NCBI RefSeq assembly: GCF_004153685.1
Contig: NZ_SDQD01000002.1
Location: 558,001 to 622,000 of the forward strand
Direction: 5' to 3'
Origin: Pollutimonas harenae
GTDB lineage: Bacteria > Pseudomonadota > Gammaproteobacteria > Burkholderiales > Burkholderiaceae_B
Length of the DNA stretch: 64,000 nt
The first letter of the stretch is position 1. The number at the start of each line of letters is the position of its first letter. The notes under the pieces were generated by a model, which searched no databases, was not told where the DNA came from, and was given only the letters and a program-made list of their open reading frames with translations. Of the stretch, positions 43,819 to 53,664 are shown piece by piece. Both the position numbers and the translations under genes were made by a program.

Positions 43819-44667
43819 ATGACAATATTTTTTTTCCTGTTAAGCACAACTATTTTGTTTGGCGTGTGCTGCTGGTTCTTGCAAAAATGGCTGAGTAAGG
43901 CGTATGTACGCTATCAACGAGCATTCCAGCGGCAAACCAGCGAACGGCTGGATGAATTTTTCCTGTTCGTGGATCCGGCGCAGCTCTGGATGGCAAACCT
44001 CAGTTTATGTACAGTGCTGATCGCCGTCGTGTATGGCCTGACCGGTGGCGTGGCATGGGCCGTACTCTCGGGTGTCATCAGCTTGCTGCTACCCCAGTAC
44101 GGCATAGGCCGATTGAGAAAGCGGCGTGTACGCCGTTTTGATGAGCAACTCCCTGACCTGCTGCAGGCATTGGCGGGTGCCTTGCGTGCTGGGGCCGGTC
44201 TGCAGTCTGCCTTGAGGCATATTGTGGCTCAGTCACCAGCGCCGTTGTCTCAGGAGTTCGGACTGATTCTCCGTCAGCAGCGCATGGGTGTCGGTTTTGA
44301 GCAAGCCTTGGCAGACTTATATCGCCGTATGCCTTTTGAAGGCACCGGTCTGGTTGTGTCAGCGCTGACCATAGCGGCACAGAGTGGCGGCAATCTTGCG
44401 GAAACGCTGGAAGGCATCGCCGCCACGCTACGGGCTCGCTTGCGTCTTCTCGACCGTGTACAGGCCCTGACGTCGCAAGGGCGGTTGCAGGCCTGGATTA
44501 TGGCTGGTTTGCCACCGATACTGGCCATTGTGTTGCATTATCTGGATCCGGATGCCATGCAGGCGCTATGGAAAACTCCTGCAGGCTGGTCAGTATTAGC
44601 TACCGTGGTTGTGATGGAAGTCGTTGGTATATGGTTCATACGCCGTATTGTTGCCATCCAGGTGTAG
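43819..44667 (+). CDS. tadB: Tad inner-membrane platform protein TadB
   Basis: A 282-residue type II secretion F-domain protein with N-terminal and two C-terminal transmembrane helices. Marks are RRFDEQLPDLLQALAGALRAGAGLQSAL and the ASQSGGNLAETLEGIAATLRARLRL-type repeat (AAQSGGNLAETLE). It pairs with TadC to form the platform driven by CpaF. Confidence 0.9.
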   Translation: MTIFFFLLSTTILFGVCCWFLQKWLSKAYVRYQRAFQRQTSERLDEFFLFVDPAQLWMANLSLCTVLIAVVYGLTGGVAWAVLSGVISLLLPQYGIGRLRKRRVRRFDEQLPDLLQALAGALRAGAGLQSALRHIVAQSPAPLSQEFGLILRQQRMGVGFEQALADLYRRMPFEGTGLVVSALTIAAQSGGNLAETLEGIAATLRARLRLLDRVQALTSQGRLQAWIMAGLPPILAIVLHYLDPDAMQALWKTPAGWSVLATVVVMEVVGIWFIRRIVAIQV

Positions 44668-44780
44668 TGTCCTGTTTGGGTTGCTGGTGAGCTTGAGTTC
44701 TGGTGCATGGACTCGGGCAGCACTCCACCGTCATGCACACGATCCGTTTTGCTTAATCACCTCATACGCCAGGAGGATAT

Positions 44781-45656
44781 ATGTTTTTCTGGATCAGTTG
44801 CCTGGCCGCCGGGCTGTCACTGTATTTGCTGGTGTGGGTGTTTACGCGGCCGCTCCTGCAGAAAAAAGGGCAGATGCATCATATGCCCGGCCGACTGCTG
44901 CTGCATTTGAGCTGGCCCTGGATACTCGCACTGACACCTGTATGCCAGCCTTTTGTTTCATGGCGCATGCGGCGAGGTCTGAGTCAACGCTTGTTGACAG
45001 CAGGGCTAGGGCAGTGGTGCTTGCCCGAGCATATCGTCGCCATGCAACTGTTCGGCCTGTTCACACTGACGCTGGTTTCAGCGCTGACACTGCAAGCCAG
45101 TGGCGTGTCCCGTCTGACTCATATAGTGCTGCCATGTCTGCTTGTAGGTCTGGTAGGTATGCTGTGGCCGCGCTATTGGCTGCGCAGCCTGGCACGTCAG
45201 CGGCAACTGCAAATGTTGCGTGAGTTTCCCTTCTTGCTGGATATGACCACCCTTTGTGTCGAGGCAGGCCTGAATTTGCATGGCGCCTTGCAACAGGCTG
45301 CTCAGCACGGGCCGGAAGGGCCTTTGCGGGGTGAGCTTCGGCATGCGCTGGCAGATATGCGTGCAGGTGTCCCTAGAGTACAGGCCTTGCAGAAATTGGC
45401 TCAACGCTGCGGAGTACCCGCTGTACAGAGTCTGGTGACAGCGCTGGCTCAGGCTGACCAATTGGGTATGAACCTGGGACCCTTGCTGCGCTCGCAGTCG
45501 GAGCAGCGTCGGGTCGAGCGGTTTTTACGTGCAGAAAAACTGGCGCTTGAGGCGCCTGTGAAAATGTTGTTTCCCATGGTTTTCTGTATTTTTCCCTGCA
45601 CGTTTCTTATCATCGGGTTTCCCATAGTGATCAAGTTGCTGGCCTTTGACTCATGA
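44781..45656 (+). CDS. tadC: Tad inner-membrane platform protein TadC
   Basis: A 291-residue F-domain protein. Transmembrane helices lie near the N-terminus, near residue 95-130 and at the C-terminus (MVFCIFPCTFLIIGFPIVI). The cytoplasmic core has REFPFLLDMTTLCVEAGLNLHGAL and ALAQADQLGMNLGPLLRSQSEQRR. CAGGAGGATAT gives a strong ribosome site at 44781. It follows tadB after 113 bases that hold no other gene. Confidence 0.9.
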   Translation: MFFWISCLAAGLSLYLLVWVFTRPLLQKKGQMHHMPGRLLLHLSWPWILALTPVCQPFVSWRMRRGLSQRLLTAGLGQWCLPEHIVAMQLFGLFTLTLVSALTLQASGVSRLTHIVLPCLLVGLVGMLWPRYWLRSLARQRQLQMLREFPFLLDMTTLCVEAGLNLHGALQQAAQHGPEGPLRGELRHALADMRAGVPRVQALQKLAQRCGVPAVQSLVTALAQADQLGMNLGPLLRSQSEQRRVERFLRAEKLALEAPVKMLFPMVFCIFPCTFLIIGFPIVIKLLAFDS

Positions 45657-45696
45657 CCAGGCACATCCGGACCACGCTGCGCGATTTCTCTTCCTC

Positions 45697-46014
45697 ATGT
45701 GCACCTTGAAACTCTACAAGGCAACAAGCTTCTGGGCACGATTGCGTGGTTTGCACGCGTACAATGGTTTGTCGCCGCATACAGGCCTATACATTGCTCC
45801 TTGCCGCGCCATACATACAATTGGCTTGTCTTATCCTATTGATGTGGTTTTTCTGGATAAATACCATCGGGTGCTGGCGCAACGGCACCACCTAGCACCC
45901 TGGCGACTTGCCTGTTGCCCCGTTGGTGCTGCCGTAGTAGAGCTGCCCGGTGGCTATTGCGATGCCCATCCTGATTTCAGGCAGGCCATTTACGCTGCCC
46001 TGACATCAACTTAA
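45697..46014 (+). CDS. DUF192 family protein
   Basis: A 105-residue DUF192 protein. Motifs are ATSFWARLRGLHAYNGLSPHTGLYI, IHTIGLSYPIDVVFLD and VVELPGGYCDAHP, the family's pattern of a small beta-barrel. Function unknown; family members often follow tad genes. ATG 45697 begins just before the conserved part, but a TTG at 45646 would add 17 residues and overlap tadC; neither has a clear ribosome site. Confidence 0.75.
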   Translation: MCTLKLYKATSFWARLRGLHAYNGLSPHTGLYIAPCRAIHTIGLSYPIDVVFLDKYHRVLAQRHHLAPWRLACCPVGAAVVELPGGYCDAHPDFRQAIYAALTST

Positions 46015-46055
46015 GTCCGATATCTTCTTTTTCCGGCTGCTGATGTATTGCTCGA

Positions 46056-46071
46056 CCAAGCGCTTGCTTGG
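46056..46071. other. Hairpin in the convergent gap after the Tad locus
   Basis: CCAAGC-GCTT-GCTTGG forms a 6-bp stem in the 79-base gap between the convergent DUF192 and BPSS1780 genes. No T run follows on either strand, so it is at best a weak transcription barrier. Confidence 0.35.
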
Positions 46072-46093
46072 CCAACAAAACAGGATTTCGGGC

Positions 46094-46867
46094 TCAGTCT
46101 TCGGCCGCGTAGTTGGCACCGAACACGCTGAAGTAGGCAGGATAAAAGCTGCAATACAGCACGGCCGCCACAATAATGTTGACAGGCGTCAGCAATATTT
46201 GCACGGTGCCGGGCGATACGCCCAACGAGGTCACAAACGATCCTACCATTTGAATGGCAAAGAAAATGGCGGCCCAACTGGCGCCGTAGGCCAGGAAAGG
46301 CAGTTTGTTGCGCCAGCATGCCACCATTGAAAAGAACAGCGCCTGCGACATTTTGATGCGGTGCCAGCCTATCAGTGCGGGTGCATGCCAGAACAGGGCG
46401 GAGATGATCACGTACAGCAGGCCGAAAGTAATGAAGGGGCCGCGCATGGCAGAGATCAGGGCGGTTTCATCGATTGCACCGTCAACATCGATGGCGCTCA
46501 TCAGGCTATCAAGAAAAGGCAGAGTGGCGAAGAACCCGCCGGCCAGGCAAAAGATCAGGTAGGCGAGACCCAGGGCCAGCAGGCGCCGACGGGTGTCCCG
46601 GTCGTGCAGCGGCTCGAGCCACATGTTCAGCAGCATGGGTTTGCCATTGGCGATATTGCGGCAGGCCGACAGCGTGATAAAGGTCAGTATGGGCGTGCCG
46701 GCTATCAGCAACATTTGGCCGAACAGCGGAATCAGATAGCTGACGCTGATCAGAAATCCCGTCATCAGGCTCCAGAAGAACATGGCCATGGGCTGGCGCT
46801 TGAACAGCTGGAAGCCGTTTTGTATCCAGAGCCAGCCGGAGGTGATGGGAAGTGAGGCAGCTTGCAT
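46094..46867 (-). CDS. BPSS1780-family integral membrane protein
   Basis: A 257-residue membrane protein with about six transmembrane helices. It begins with the family-like WLWIQNGFQLFKRQPMAMFFWSLM and continues with YLIPLFGQMLLIAGTPILTFITLSACRNI. The family is widespread in beta-proteobacteria and has no known function. It lies 15 bases downstream of thrB in the same direction, so the two are probably co-transcribed. Confidence 0.85.
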   Translation of the reverse strand: MQAASLPITSGWLWIQNGFQLFKRQPMAMFFWSLMTGFLISVSYLIPLFGQMLLIAGTPILTFITLSACRNIANGKPMLLNMWLEPLHDRDTRRRLLALGLAYLIFCLAGGFFATLPFLDSLMSAIDVDGAIDETALISAMRGPFITFGLLYVIISALFWHAPALIGWHRIKMSQALFFSMVACWRNKLPFLAYGASWAAIFFAIQMVGSFVTSLGVSPGTVQILLTPVNIIVAAVLYCSFYPAYFSVFGANYAAED

Positions 46868-46882
46868 GGTGAATCTTGTTTC

Positions 46883-47848
46883 CTATAGAGCCGGTGCTGG
46901 TGTGTTGCGGCGCTCTTGCAATATGAGTTCGAAATGACGTGGGTCGTGGGGCTTGAGCGTCTGGGCCGGCCTGGGCAGATAGAAATCGTATAGCCTGGAC
47001 ACCCAGAAGCGTAATGCGGCCGCCTGCAGCAATACGGGCCAGGCGTGTTTTTCTGCTTCGGTAAAAGGTCTGACCTCGGCATAGGCATTCAGCCAGGCTT
47101 GCAGCTTGTCGTGCTGGAGCACACCAGTATTGCGATGAATGCACCAGTCGTTCACACTGACGGCCACGTCGAACAACCAAGTATCGCAACCAGCGAAATA
47201 GAAATCAATGATACCGCCCATACGCGGCATGTCGAAGGTACCATCGAACAGCACATTGTCGCGAAACAGGTCGCAGTGTGCCGGTCCGTAAGGCAAGGCC
47301 TGGTAGGTATCACTCTGGGCAAAACGCGTTTGCTCTTCAAGGACCTCGGTGATGAGGGTGGCTTGGGACGTGGACAGGAAGGGCAGTACTTTAGGTATGG
47401 TTTCCTGCCACCAAGGCAGGCCGCGCAAATTGGGCTGTGCGATGCTGAAGCTGCGGCCAGCCAAGTGAGCCTGAGCCAGGGTCCGGCCTGCCAGCGCACA
47501 ATGAGCGGTGCCGGGTTCAGGTTCGTAGCCACCGGACAGGCGACTGACGATGGCGCAGGGCTTGTCGTGCAAAGTCGTCAGACGTGTGCCGTCGCGCAAG
47601 GTTTGGGGTTCGGGCACTGGTACACCATGCGTAGCCAGGTGATGCATCAGTTCTATATAGAACGGCAGTTGCTCGTGGCTCAGGACTTCGAACAGTGTCA
47701 GAACATATTCACCCTGGGTTGTTGTCAGAAAATAATTGGTATTTTCGATGCCGGCTGTAATGCCGCGCAGGGAAACGAGTTCGCCCAGGGTGTAGTGGTT
47801 CAGCAATTGCTGTGCGTCGCGTTCGCTGACGGGGGTGAAGACGGCCAT
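46883..47848 (-). CDS. thrB: Homoserine kinase (aminoglycoside phosphotransferase-like type)
   Basis: A 321-residue homoserine kinase of the APH-fold type common in beta-proteobacteria, distinct from the GHMP-type E. coli ThrB. It phosphorylates homoserine for threonine synthesis. It has MAVFTPVSERDAQQLL at the start, GITAGIENTNYFLTTTQGEYVLTLFE, the catalytic loop GPAHCDLFRDNVLFDG and IIDFYFAGCDTWLFDVA. ATG 47848 is chosen for its GGAG site; the frame is open 16 codons upstream. Confidence 0.93.
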   Translation of the reverse strand: MAVFTPVSERDAQQLLNHYTLGELVSLRGITAGIENTNYFLTTTQGEYVLTLFEVLSHEQLPFYIELMHHLATHGVPVPEPQTLRDGTRLTTLHDKPCAIVSRLSGGYEPEPGTAHCALAGRTLAQAHLAGRSFSIAQPNLRGLPWWQETIPKVLPFLSTSQATLITEVLEEQTRFAQSDTYQALPYGPAHCDLFRDNVLFDGTFDMPRMGGIIDFYFAGCDTWLFDVAVSVNDWCIHRNTGVLQHDKLQAWLNAYAEVRPFTEAEKHAWPVLLQAAALRFWVSRLYDFYLPRPAQTLKPHDPRHFELILQERRNTPAPAL

Positions 47849-47895
47849 AAGCTGCAGACTCCGCTTGTATGCAAGCGTGGATAGTTGAATAAACA

Positions 47896-47918
47896 AAACG
47901 CCCGTGAATCGGGCGTTT
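47896..47918 (-). terminator. Terminator of the mvaA-binding protein operon
   Basis: AAACGCCCG-ATTCA-CGGGCGTTT on the minus strand is a 9-bp perfect stem followed by TGTTTATT. It lies about 70 bases after the binding-protein stop and just upstream of thrB. Confidence 0.8.
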
Positions 47919-47986
47919 GATTTTAGTCCATCGGCCCCGACGCTGCTTGGTCGAGGCCGATGTGTAGCTGGCTTGATTTTTACAGA

Positions 47987-49192
47987 CTATTTTTTAAGCA
48001 GGCTGCATTTGGAGTCTTCTACGGTCGTGAAGGCTTCCTCGCCGGGTATGGTGGCCACAATTTTCATATAGTCCCATGGTTTGGTCGACTCTGCGGGTGT
48101 CTTGACCTGCATCAGATACATGTCATGAATGTAGCGGCCATCAGCGCGTATATAGCCTTTAGTGTATACGTCGTCGATTTTCATCTTCTTGAGTTCGGCC
48201 ATGATGGCATCGGAGTCTGTGCTGCCCACGGCTTTGACGGCTTTCAGATAGGTCGATGTGGCGGAATAGGCAGCCACTTGGTGGGTGCTGGGCATTTTGT
48301 TCATCTTTTTATAGAAGCGCTCCGAGAATTCGCGTGAGGCTTCGTTCTTGTCCCAGTACCAGCTGTCGGTCATGAGCAGCTTCTGTGCAACGGGCAGTCC
48401 TAGACCGTGGATGTCGTTGATGGTCATCAGCAGGCCCACCAGCTTCATTTTGTCGACCAGGCCGAAATCGTTGGCAGCCTTGATGGAGTTGATGGTGTCG
48501 GAGCCGGCATTGGCCAGGCCCAATACATCGGCGCCGGATGCGGCGGCCTGCAGAATGTACGACGACATATCGGGTGAGAAGGGCGGATGTCTGACTGAGC
48601 CGACCACCGTGCCGCCCTGATTTTTGACCACGGCACTGGTGTCTGCTTCAAGCGAGTGGCCGAAAGCGTAGTCGGCCACCAGGAAATACCATGATTTTCC
48701 ACCTTGCTTGATCACAGCCGAGCCCGTTCCCTTGGCCAGCGCTACGGTGTCGTATTCGTAATGAATAGTGTAGGGTGTGCAGTCTTCGTTGGTGAGGCGT
48801 GCTGTGGCTGCGCCGATATTGATATAGGGAATGTGTTTTTCGGCAACGATAGTGTTCATGGCCAGCCCGGCCGCCGAGTTCACACCGCCAATCAGCAAGG
48901 ACAAACCGTCCTGGTCTATCCATTCGCGAGCGCGTGCGGCAGCGATTTCAGGCTTGTTCTGGTGGTCGGCCGAAAGCACCTCGATTTTCTTGCCCAGCAC
49001 GGTGCCGCCGGCATCCTGGACGGCCATGCGTACGGCTTCCAGGCCACCTGAACCGTCTGTATCGGCGTAAGGCCCCGACATGTCGGTAATAAAGCCGATA
49101 CGCACTGTATCGCTGCCTTGTGCCTGTGCCGTGCCGGTCAGGCCGGCCAGCACTAGTGCCATCAGGCTGGAATACTTGAGTAGTTTCTTCAT
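47987..49192 (-). CDS. Branched-chain amino acid-type ABC transporter substrate-binding protein
   Basis: A 401-residue periplasmic binding protein with a signal peptide ending AQA. The mature part has the type I leucine-binding fold of LivJ/LivK relatives: [29 protein letters not shown] and [22 protein letters not shown], then [21 protein letters not shown]. It overlaps the HMG-CoA reductase stop by four bases and shares its operon. No permease or ATPase gene accompanies it, so the transporter is orphaned or uses components elsewhere. A mevalonate-type ligand is suggested only by the neighbour. Confidence 0.9.
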   Translation of the reverse strand: MKKLLKYSSLMALVLAGLTGTAQAQGSDTVRIGFITDMSGPYADTDGSGGLEAVRMAVQDAGGTVLGKKIEVLSADHQNKPEIAAARAREWIDQDGLSLLIGGVNSAAGLAMNTIVAEKHIPYINIGAATARLTNEDCTPYTIHYEYDTVALAKGTGSAVIKQGGKSWYFLVADYAFGHSLEADTSAVVKNQGGTVVGSVRHPPFSPDMSSYILQAAASGADVLGLANAGSDTINSIKAANDFGLVDKMKLVGLLMTINDIHGLGLPVAQKLLMTDSWYWDKNEASREFSERFYKKMNKMPSTHQVAAYSATSTYLKAVKAVGSTDSDAIMAELKKMKIDDVYTKGYIRADGRYIHDMYLMQVKTPAESTKPWDYMKIVATIPGEEAFTTVEDSKCSLLKK

Positions 49193-50490
49193 GCGTTGTC
49201 TCCGTTAAGTGTGGATTTCTTTTGTAGTAGTTCTGTTGCCAGATCGGCCCGGACATCCCGGGCTTCGACCATTTTTTGAGCCACCCAGGCAATGTCGTCG
49301 CCTTTGGCGCCGGCCAGCAGCGCGATATTGCGAGCATGCAAGGCCATGTGTCCGCGCTGTATGCCTTCGGTGGATAACGCCCTGAGGGCGGCCAGGTTCT
49401 GTGCCAGGCCCACCGCCACGGAAATTTCAGCGAGTTCCTGGGCGCTGGCGACATTCAGGATTTTCAGGGACAGCTGTGCAAGCGGATGGGTTTTGGTGGC
49501 ACCGCCCACCAGCCCGAGAGGCATGGGCATTTCCAGCGTGCCGACCAGGTCGCCATTGCCGGCGATTTCCCAGGTGCTGAGCGAGGTGTAGTGGCCGCTG
49601 CGACAGGCATAGGCGTGTGCACCGGCTTCGACCGCCCGCCAGTCGTTGCCGGTAGCGACGACGATGGGGTCTATGCCGTTCATGATGCCTTTGTTGTGCG
49701 TGGCGGCGCGGTAGGGGTCTACCGCCGCGAATTCGTAGGCATCGACAATGCCGTTTATGACGTCAACCCCGCTGTATTCGCTGGTTTGCAGCAGTTCAGG
49801 AGTGAGTCGCAGATGGGCGCGCGCCAAGCGCAAGTCGGCAAGATTGGACAGAATGCGTAATCTGACGCGGCCACCGGTAATCTGCTCCAAGCGTCCGGCC
49901 ACGGCTTCGGCCATGGTATTGACCGTGTTGGCACCCATGGCATCGCGGACATCGACAATCAGGTGGACGACGACCATGGCACCTCGCGCGGTATCGGGAA
50001 ACACATGCACTTCGATATCCTTGCATCCACCGCCCAGCCCCAGCAATACCTTGTCCCGGCTGTTGGCGATATCAATGATGTCCTGGTGTTGCTGCAAAAT
50101 GGCATGCCGGGCGCCGTAGGGGTCCTGAAGATTCATGATCTGGACCTGGGCACGCATGATGGGTCCGGAGCTGGAGGTGTGGAAGCCGCCGTTTGCGCGC
50201 ACCAGCTTGGCCATATAAGAGGCGGCAGCAACGACCGATGGCTCTTCGACCGCCATGGGGACCAGCACGTCTTTTCCATTGATCTGAAAGTAGCCTGCTA
50301 CCGCATAGGGCAGCTCGAACTTGCCGATTACGTTTTCTATCATGCTGTCGGCGGTTTCCAGCGGCAGGGCACCAGGCTCGGCCACCAGGCGGAGATCATC
50401 CTTGCTCAATGGCAGTTTTTGAGCCAGGTGTTCCAGCCGGTCGGCGGGCGTAAGCGTGCGGAACTTGGGCAGGGAAGAGTCGAGAGTCAT
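49189..50490 (-). CDS. mvaA: Class II hydroxymethylglutaryl-CoA reductase
   Basis: A 433-residue class II HMG-CoA reductase, the form that in bacteria such as Pseudomonas mevalonii oxidises mevalonate to HMG-CoA with NAD. Catalytic Glu83 lies in VPMAVEEPS. Also present are [20 protein letters not shown], the Lys of [14 protein letters not shown], the Asp of [14 protein letters not shown], and the C-terminal His in [14 protein letters not shown]. Lacking the membrane domain, it is cytosolic. The gene overlaps the binding-protein gene and is divergent from a GAF regulator. No HMG-CoA lyase is in the window. Confidence 0.95.
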   Translation of the reverse strand: MTLDSSLPKFRTLTPADRLEHLAQKLPLSKDDLRLVAEPGALPLETADSMIENVIGKFELPYAVAGYFQINGKDVLVPMAVEEPSVVAAASYMAKLVRANGGFHTSSSGPIMRAQVQIMNLQDPYGARHAILQQHQDIIDIANSRDKVLLGLGGGCKDIEVHVFPDTARGAMVVVHLIVDVRDAMGANTVNTMAEAVAGRLEQITGGRVRLRILSNLADLRLARAHLRLTPELLQTSEYSGVDVINGIVDAYEFAAVDPYRAATHNKGIMNGIDPIVVATGNDWRAVEAGAHAYACRSGHYTSLSTWEIAGNGDLVGTLEMPMPLGLVGGATKTHPLAQLSLKILNVASAQELAEISVAVGLAQNLAALRALSTEGIQRGHMALHARNIALLAGAKGDDIAWVAQKMVEARDVRADLATELLQKKSTLNGDNA

Positions 50491-50555
50491 GATGGCTTGA
50501 TGTGAAGTCGATAGAAGGAGGTCAGGAAAGTATAGGAAGAGTCAGTGTTAATTCC

Positions 50556-50574
50556 TATGTGAAAAGTACACATA
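50556..50574. promoter_or_regulatory. Inverted repeat between mvaA and the GAF regulator
   Basis: TATGTG-AAAAGTA-CACATA is a perfect 6-base dyad with a 7-base centre, in the 123-base gap between divergent starts. It lies 66 bases from the mvaA start and 40 from the regulator start. It may be the operator for both genes. Confidence 0.45.
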
Positions 50575-50613
50575 AAAATTAATAATTAGTGTTTGTTCAT
50601 GGAGTGTTTCACC

Positions 50614-52611
50614 ATGGAACTACGCCAAGCCCGCGTTTCGCCTTGCGAGGCCGGCTCCGAGGCCATCGAGGTAACCATACTGCGTTTGTTGAACCAGGAC
50701 GCCCAGCGGCAAGACTTGATCCGGCTGCTCGATGAGGTGCGTGCGCAGCCCTCTGCGCCCGGACAGGCCCAACAGATTGCCAGCCTGAAGGCCGGTATCG
50801 CTCTGAAGGAGCGTTTCGAGCAGCACCAATTGCGCGAACGGGGCTTGCTGGCCTTGATTGAAACCGCCCAGGACCTTACCGCAATCACCGACCTGGACCG
50901 GGTCTTGCAGGCCATCGTGCAGCGTGCGCGCAAGCTGGTGGGTTGCGATGTGGGCTATCTGTCGATTTACGACCCGCAGCGCGGCGACTTCTACGTCAGG
51001 GCGACTGATGGTGCTTTTTCAGAAAAATTCAAGCAGATCCGCATTGGCCACGATGTGGGTATTTGCGGCTTCGTTGCGCGTAACCGCACGCCATATACCT
51101 CGGCCGACTATGAGTTCGATGAGCGCTTCATTCATACTCGCCACGTCGATACTGCCGTGCTCGATGAAAACATCAAGTCCATACTGGGTGTGCCCTTGCT
51201 GGCGGGCGGGCAGGTCATAGGCGTATTGTTTGTGGGCGACCGCTACGTGCGTGCTTATATTGCCTGGGAGATGTCCATACTTTCCACTCTGGCAGCCCAT
51301 GCCTCGGTGGCCATTGGCAATGCCAGGCTATTTGAGCAGGCCCAGTTGGCTTTGCAGCAAGCGAGCGCAGCCAATGCCTTGCTGACACGTCAAACCAATG
51401 ACACTCGCGCGGCGGCCGAAGCACACGAGCAATTGACGGCGCTGGTCTCGAGAGGTGGTGAGCTGCGTGATATCTGCCTGATGGTGGCTGAACGCCTGGA
51501 GGGGCATGTAGCGGTTTGTGATGAGGCTGAGTTCACGATTTGTGATTCAGGCGATAGGCAGGTCTTTGCAGATTTGGCCAATAATGCAGACAAGCTTTTG
51601 ACCCAAATGCATGATGAGTTGCACGCCGCCCTCGACGAAAGCCGGCGATCAGGCCGTTCGGCCCTGGCTTTTTCTTTACCAGGGCACGTGTGCCGTGTGT
51701 GTGCCGCAGTGGGTGGCAGCGGTTTGCTGGGCGGCTTGATTATTCATACCCGAGCCGACCTTCACGAGGTAGCGGTGCGTATTTTCGAGCGCAGCGCTAC
51801 CGTAGCCGGTGTGGTACTGCTGCTCAGGGAAAGGCGGGAATTTTCCATCCTGACAGACATCCCTGTCGTCGTGCGAGGCTTGCTGCACAGGCCACAGGGG
51901 CAGCTAAGAAAACTGACTCTGCAGGCTTCGACATTGGGGTTGGACCTGGCTCAGCCGGTAAGGCTGCTGCAGTTGCGTCACGAAAAACTCGGGGCCGATC
52001 ACATCATCAAGCAGCTGCGCCGCCGTTCGGGTATGCCGGGTATATTGCTGGACCACGTGGGCGAGGCGCTGGTGGCTCTTGCTCATCCGGCTGCCTTGCC
52101 AGGCTTGCAAACCATGCTGTCACGGTATCTGAGCGAGATGAATGGCCGTTATTGGGCGGTGGTTTCCGATCCTGTGCTTGATCCGGCGGGCTTGCCGGAG
52201 GCATTTCAAGCCAGCGTACGGAATCTTGATCTATGCATAAAACTGGGGCGCGATGGTGCGGTGCTGCAGGAGCGGGATCTGAGTCTGTATGCCTCACTGT
52301 TTGCTGCTGCCTCACAGCAAGACCTGGATAGTTTGCTGCGCAGCAGCCTGCGTACGCTTTATCGGCCTGGGGATGCCCGCAGCATGGTGCTGGCCAGGAC
52401 GCTGCTCGCCTATCTGGATCATGGTCATAATGCCAGGCTGGCTGCCGATATGTTGCAAATACATATCAATACCTTCAGGCAGCGCCTCGAAGCGATCGAT
52501 ACCGTCCTGGGCGATTGGCACGAAGCAGGTCGTGTTCTGGACATCCATATGGCGTTGCGTTTGTGGAGATTGCGGGAAGGGTGGGGGGCTGCCGGCGCAA
52601 CGGTGCAATAA
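50614..52611 (+). CDS. GAF-domain transcriptional regulator with PucR-type C-terminal helix-turn-helix
   Basis: A 665-residue regulator. An N-terminal helical region (to about 85) precedes a GAF domain (about 85-245: LIETAQDLTAITDLDRVLQAIVQRARKLVGCDVGYLSIYD, then GICGFVARNRTPY and ILGVPLLAGGQVIGVLFVGDR). A coiled coil follows (about 245-290), then a PucR/CdaR-like region. The C-terminal helix-turn-helix has RTLLAYLDHGHNARLAADMLQIHINTFRQRLEAI. ATG 50614 has GGAG nine bases upstream; an upstream TTG and ATG are less likely. Divergent from mvaA, so it probably controls that operon, perhaps sensing a mevalonate-related ligand. Confidence 0.85.
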   Translation: MELRQARVSPCEAGSEAIEVTILRLLNQDAQRQDLIRLLDEVRAQPSAPGQAQQIASLKAGIALKERFEQHQLRERGLLALIETAQDLTAITDLDRVLQAIVQRARKLVGCDVGYLSIYDPQRGDFYVRATDGAFSEKFKQIRIGHDVGICGFVARNRTPYTSADYEFDERFIHTRHVDTAVLDENIKSILGVPLLAGGQVIGVLFVGDRYVRAYIAWEMSILSTLAAHASVAIGNARLFEQAQLALQQASAANALLTRQTNDTRAAAEAHEQLTALVSRGGELRDICLMVAERLEGHVAVCDEAEFTICDSGDRQVFADLANNADKLLTQMHDELHAALDESRRSGRSALAFSLPGHVCRVCAAVGGSGLLGGLIIHTRADLHEVAVRIFERSATVAGVVLLLRERREFSILTDIPVVVRGLLHRPQGQLRKLTLQASTLGLDLAQPVRLLQLRHEKLGADHIIKQLRRRSGMPGILLDHVGEALVALAHPAALPGLQTMLSRYLSEMNGRYWAVVSDPVLDPAGLPEAFQASVRNLDLCIKLGRDGAVLQERDLSLYASLFAAASQQDLDSLLRSSLRTLYRPGDARSMVLARTLLAYLDHGHNARLAADMLQIHINTFRQRLEAIDTVLGDWHEAGRVLDIHMALRLWRLREGWGAAGATVQ

Positions 52612-52659
52612 GTTCTCAGCTACACTTTAGCGGCAATCATCAACGCAGAACTTTTTTTC

Positions 52660-53664
52660 ATGCAAGACAAGCTCCACAACCCCGATGGCTGGCGTTTTTG
52701 CGTCGCGCCCATGATAGACGTGACCGACAAACATTGCCGATATTTTCACCGTTTATTGGCGCCCCAGGCCCGGCTTTATACCGAGATGATTACCACTGGT
52801 GCCTTGATGCATGGCGACGTAGCCAGGCATCTGGATTTTGATCCGGCCGAAGAGCCTGTTGCATTGCAACTGGGCGGAAGCGAGCCCGAAGCCTTGGCCG
52901 ATTCGGCAAAACTGGGGCAGCAATGGGGCTATAACGAAATCAATCTCAATTGTGGCTGTCCATCCGAGCGTGTCCAGCGCGGTGCGTTCGGCGCCTGCCT
53001 GATGGCGGAACCGCAGTTGGTGGCCGATTGCATCAAGGCCATGCAGGATGCGGTAACGATTCCGGTAACAGTCAAGCATAGGCTGGGCCTGAACTACGAC
53101 GACAGCTACGGTTTTGTACGTGACTTTGTGGGCGCAATACACGACACGGGTTGCCGTGTATTTATTGTGCATGCGCGCAATGCTGTCCTGAAAGGGCTTT
53201 CTCCTAAAGATAATCGTGAGATACCGCCTTTGCGCTATGACACGGCGGCCAGGCTCAAGATCGATTTTCCCGATAGCATCTTCGTGCTGAATGGCGGTAT
53301 CGCCCAGGCCGACCAAAGCATGGAGTTGTTGCGCCAGTTTGATGGTGTCATGCTGGGCCGGGCGGCCTGGCACCAGCCCGGTGTGCTGTCTGAAATCAGC
53401 CGCGCCATGGCTCCCGATACAGTGCTGCCTGAGCCTGCTCAGATTATTCAAGCCATGCAATCGTATGCCGTCAGGCAGATTGAGCAAGGCGTACCCTTGC
53501 GCATGATCGTGAAACCTATGCTGGGATGGATGAGTGGGCGGCCGGGGTCACGTTTTTGGCGCCGGACCTTATCGGATGCCCGCTTGCTGAATCAGAATGA
53601 TGCCGGCCTGCTGGACAAGGCGTGGTCAGACCTGGTGCTGCGTACCGCCGACGCCACTTACTGA
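52660..53664 (+). CDS. dusA: tRNA-dihydrouridine synthase A
   Basis: A 334-residue FMN enzyme that reduces uridines in the tRNA D loop (positions 20/20a for DusA). It starts with WRFCVAPMIDVTDKHCRYFHRLL. It has PVALQLGGSEPEALADSAKL, the catalytic Cys in NLNCGCPSERVQRGAFGACLM, VKHRLGLNYDDSY and VFIVHARNAVLKGLSPKDNREIPPL, the last pattern typical of DusA. It converges on the CBS protein gene with a 7-base overlap. Confidence 0.96.
   Translation: MQDKLHNPDGWRFCVAPMIDVTDKHCRYFHRLLAPQARLYTEMITTGALMHGDVARHLDFDPAEEPVALQLGGSEPEALADSAKLGQQWGYNEINLNCGCPSERVQRGAFGACLMAEPQLVADCIKAMQDAVTIPVTVKHRLGLNYDDSYGFVRDFVGAIHDTGCRVFIVHARNAVLKGLSPKDNREIPPLRYDTAARLKIDFPDSIFVLNGGIAQADQSMELLRQFDGVMLGRAAWHQPGVLSEISRAMAPDTVLPEPAQIIQAMQSYAVRQIEQGVPLRMIVKPMLGWMSGRPGSRFWRRTLSDARLLNQNDAGLLDKAWSDLVLRTADATY

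Noticed and set aside
47045-47884. A 279-codon plus-strand frame over thrB
   Set aside because: thrB on the minus strand has the kinase motifs and a ribosome site; the plus frame has neither.
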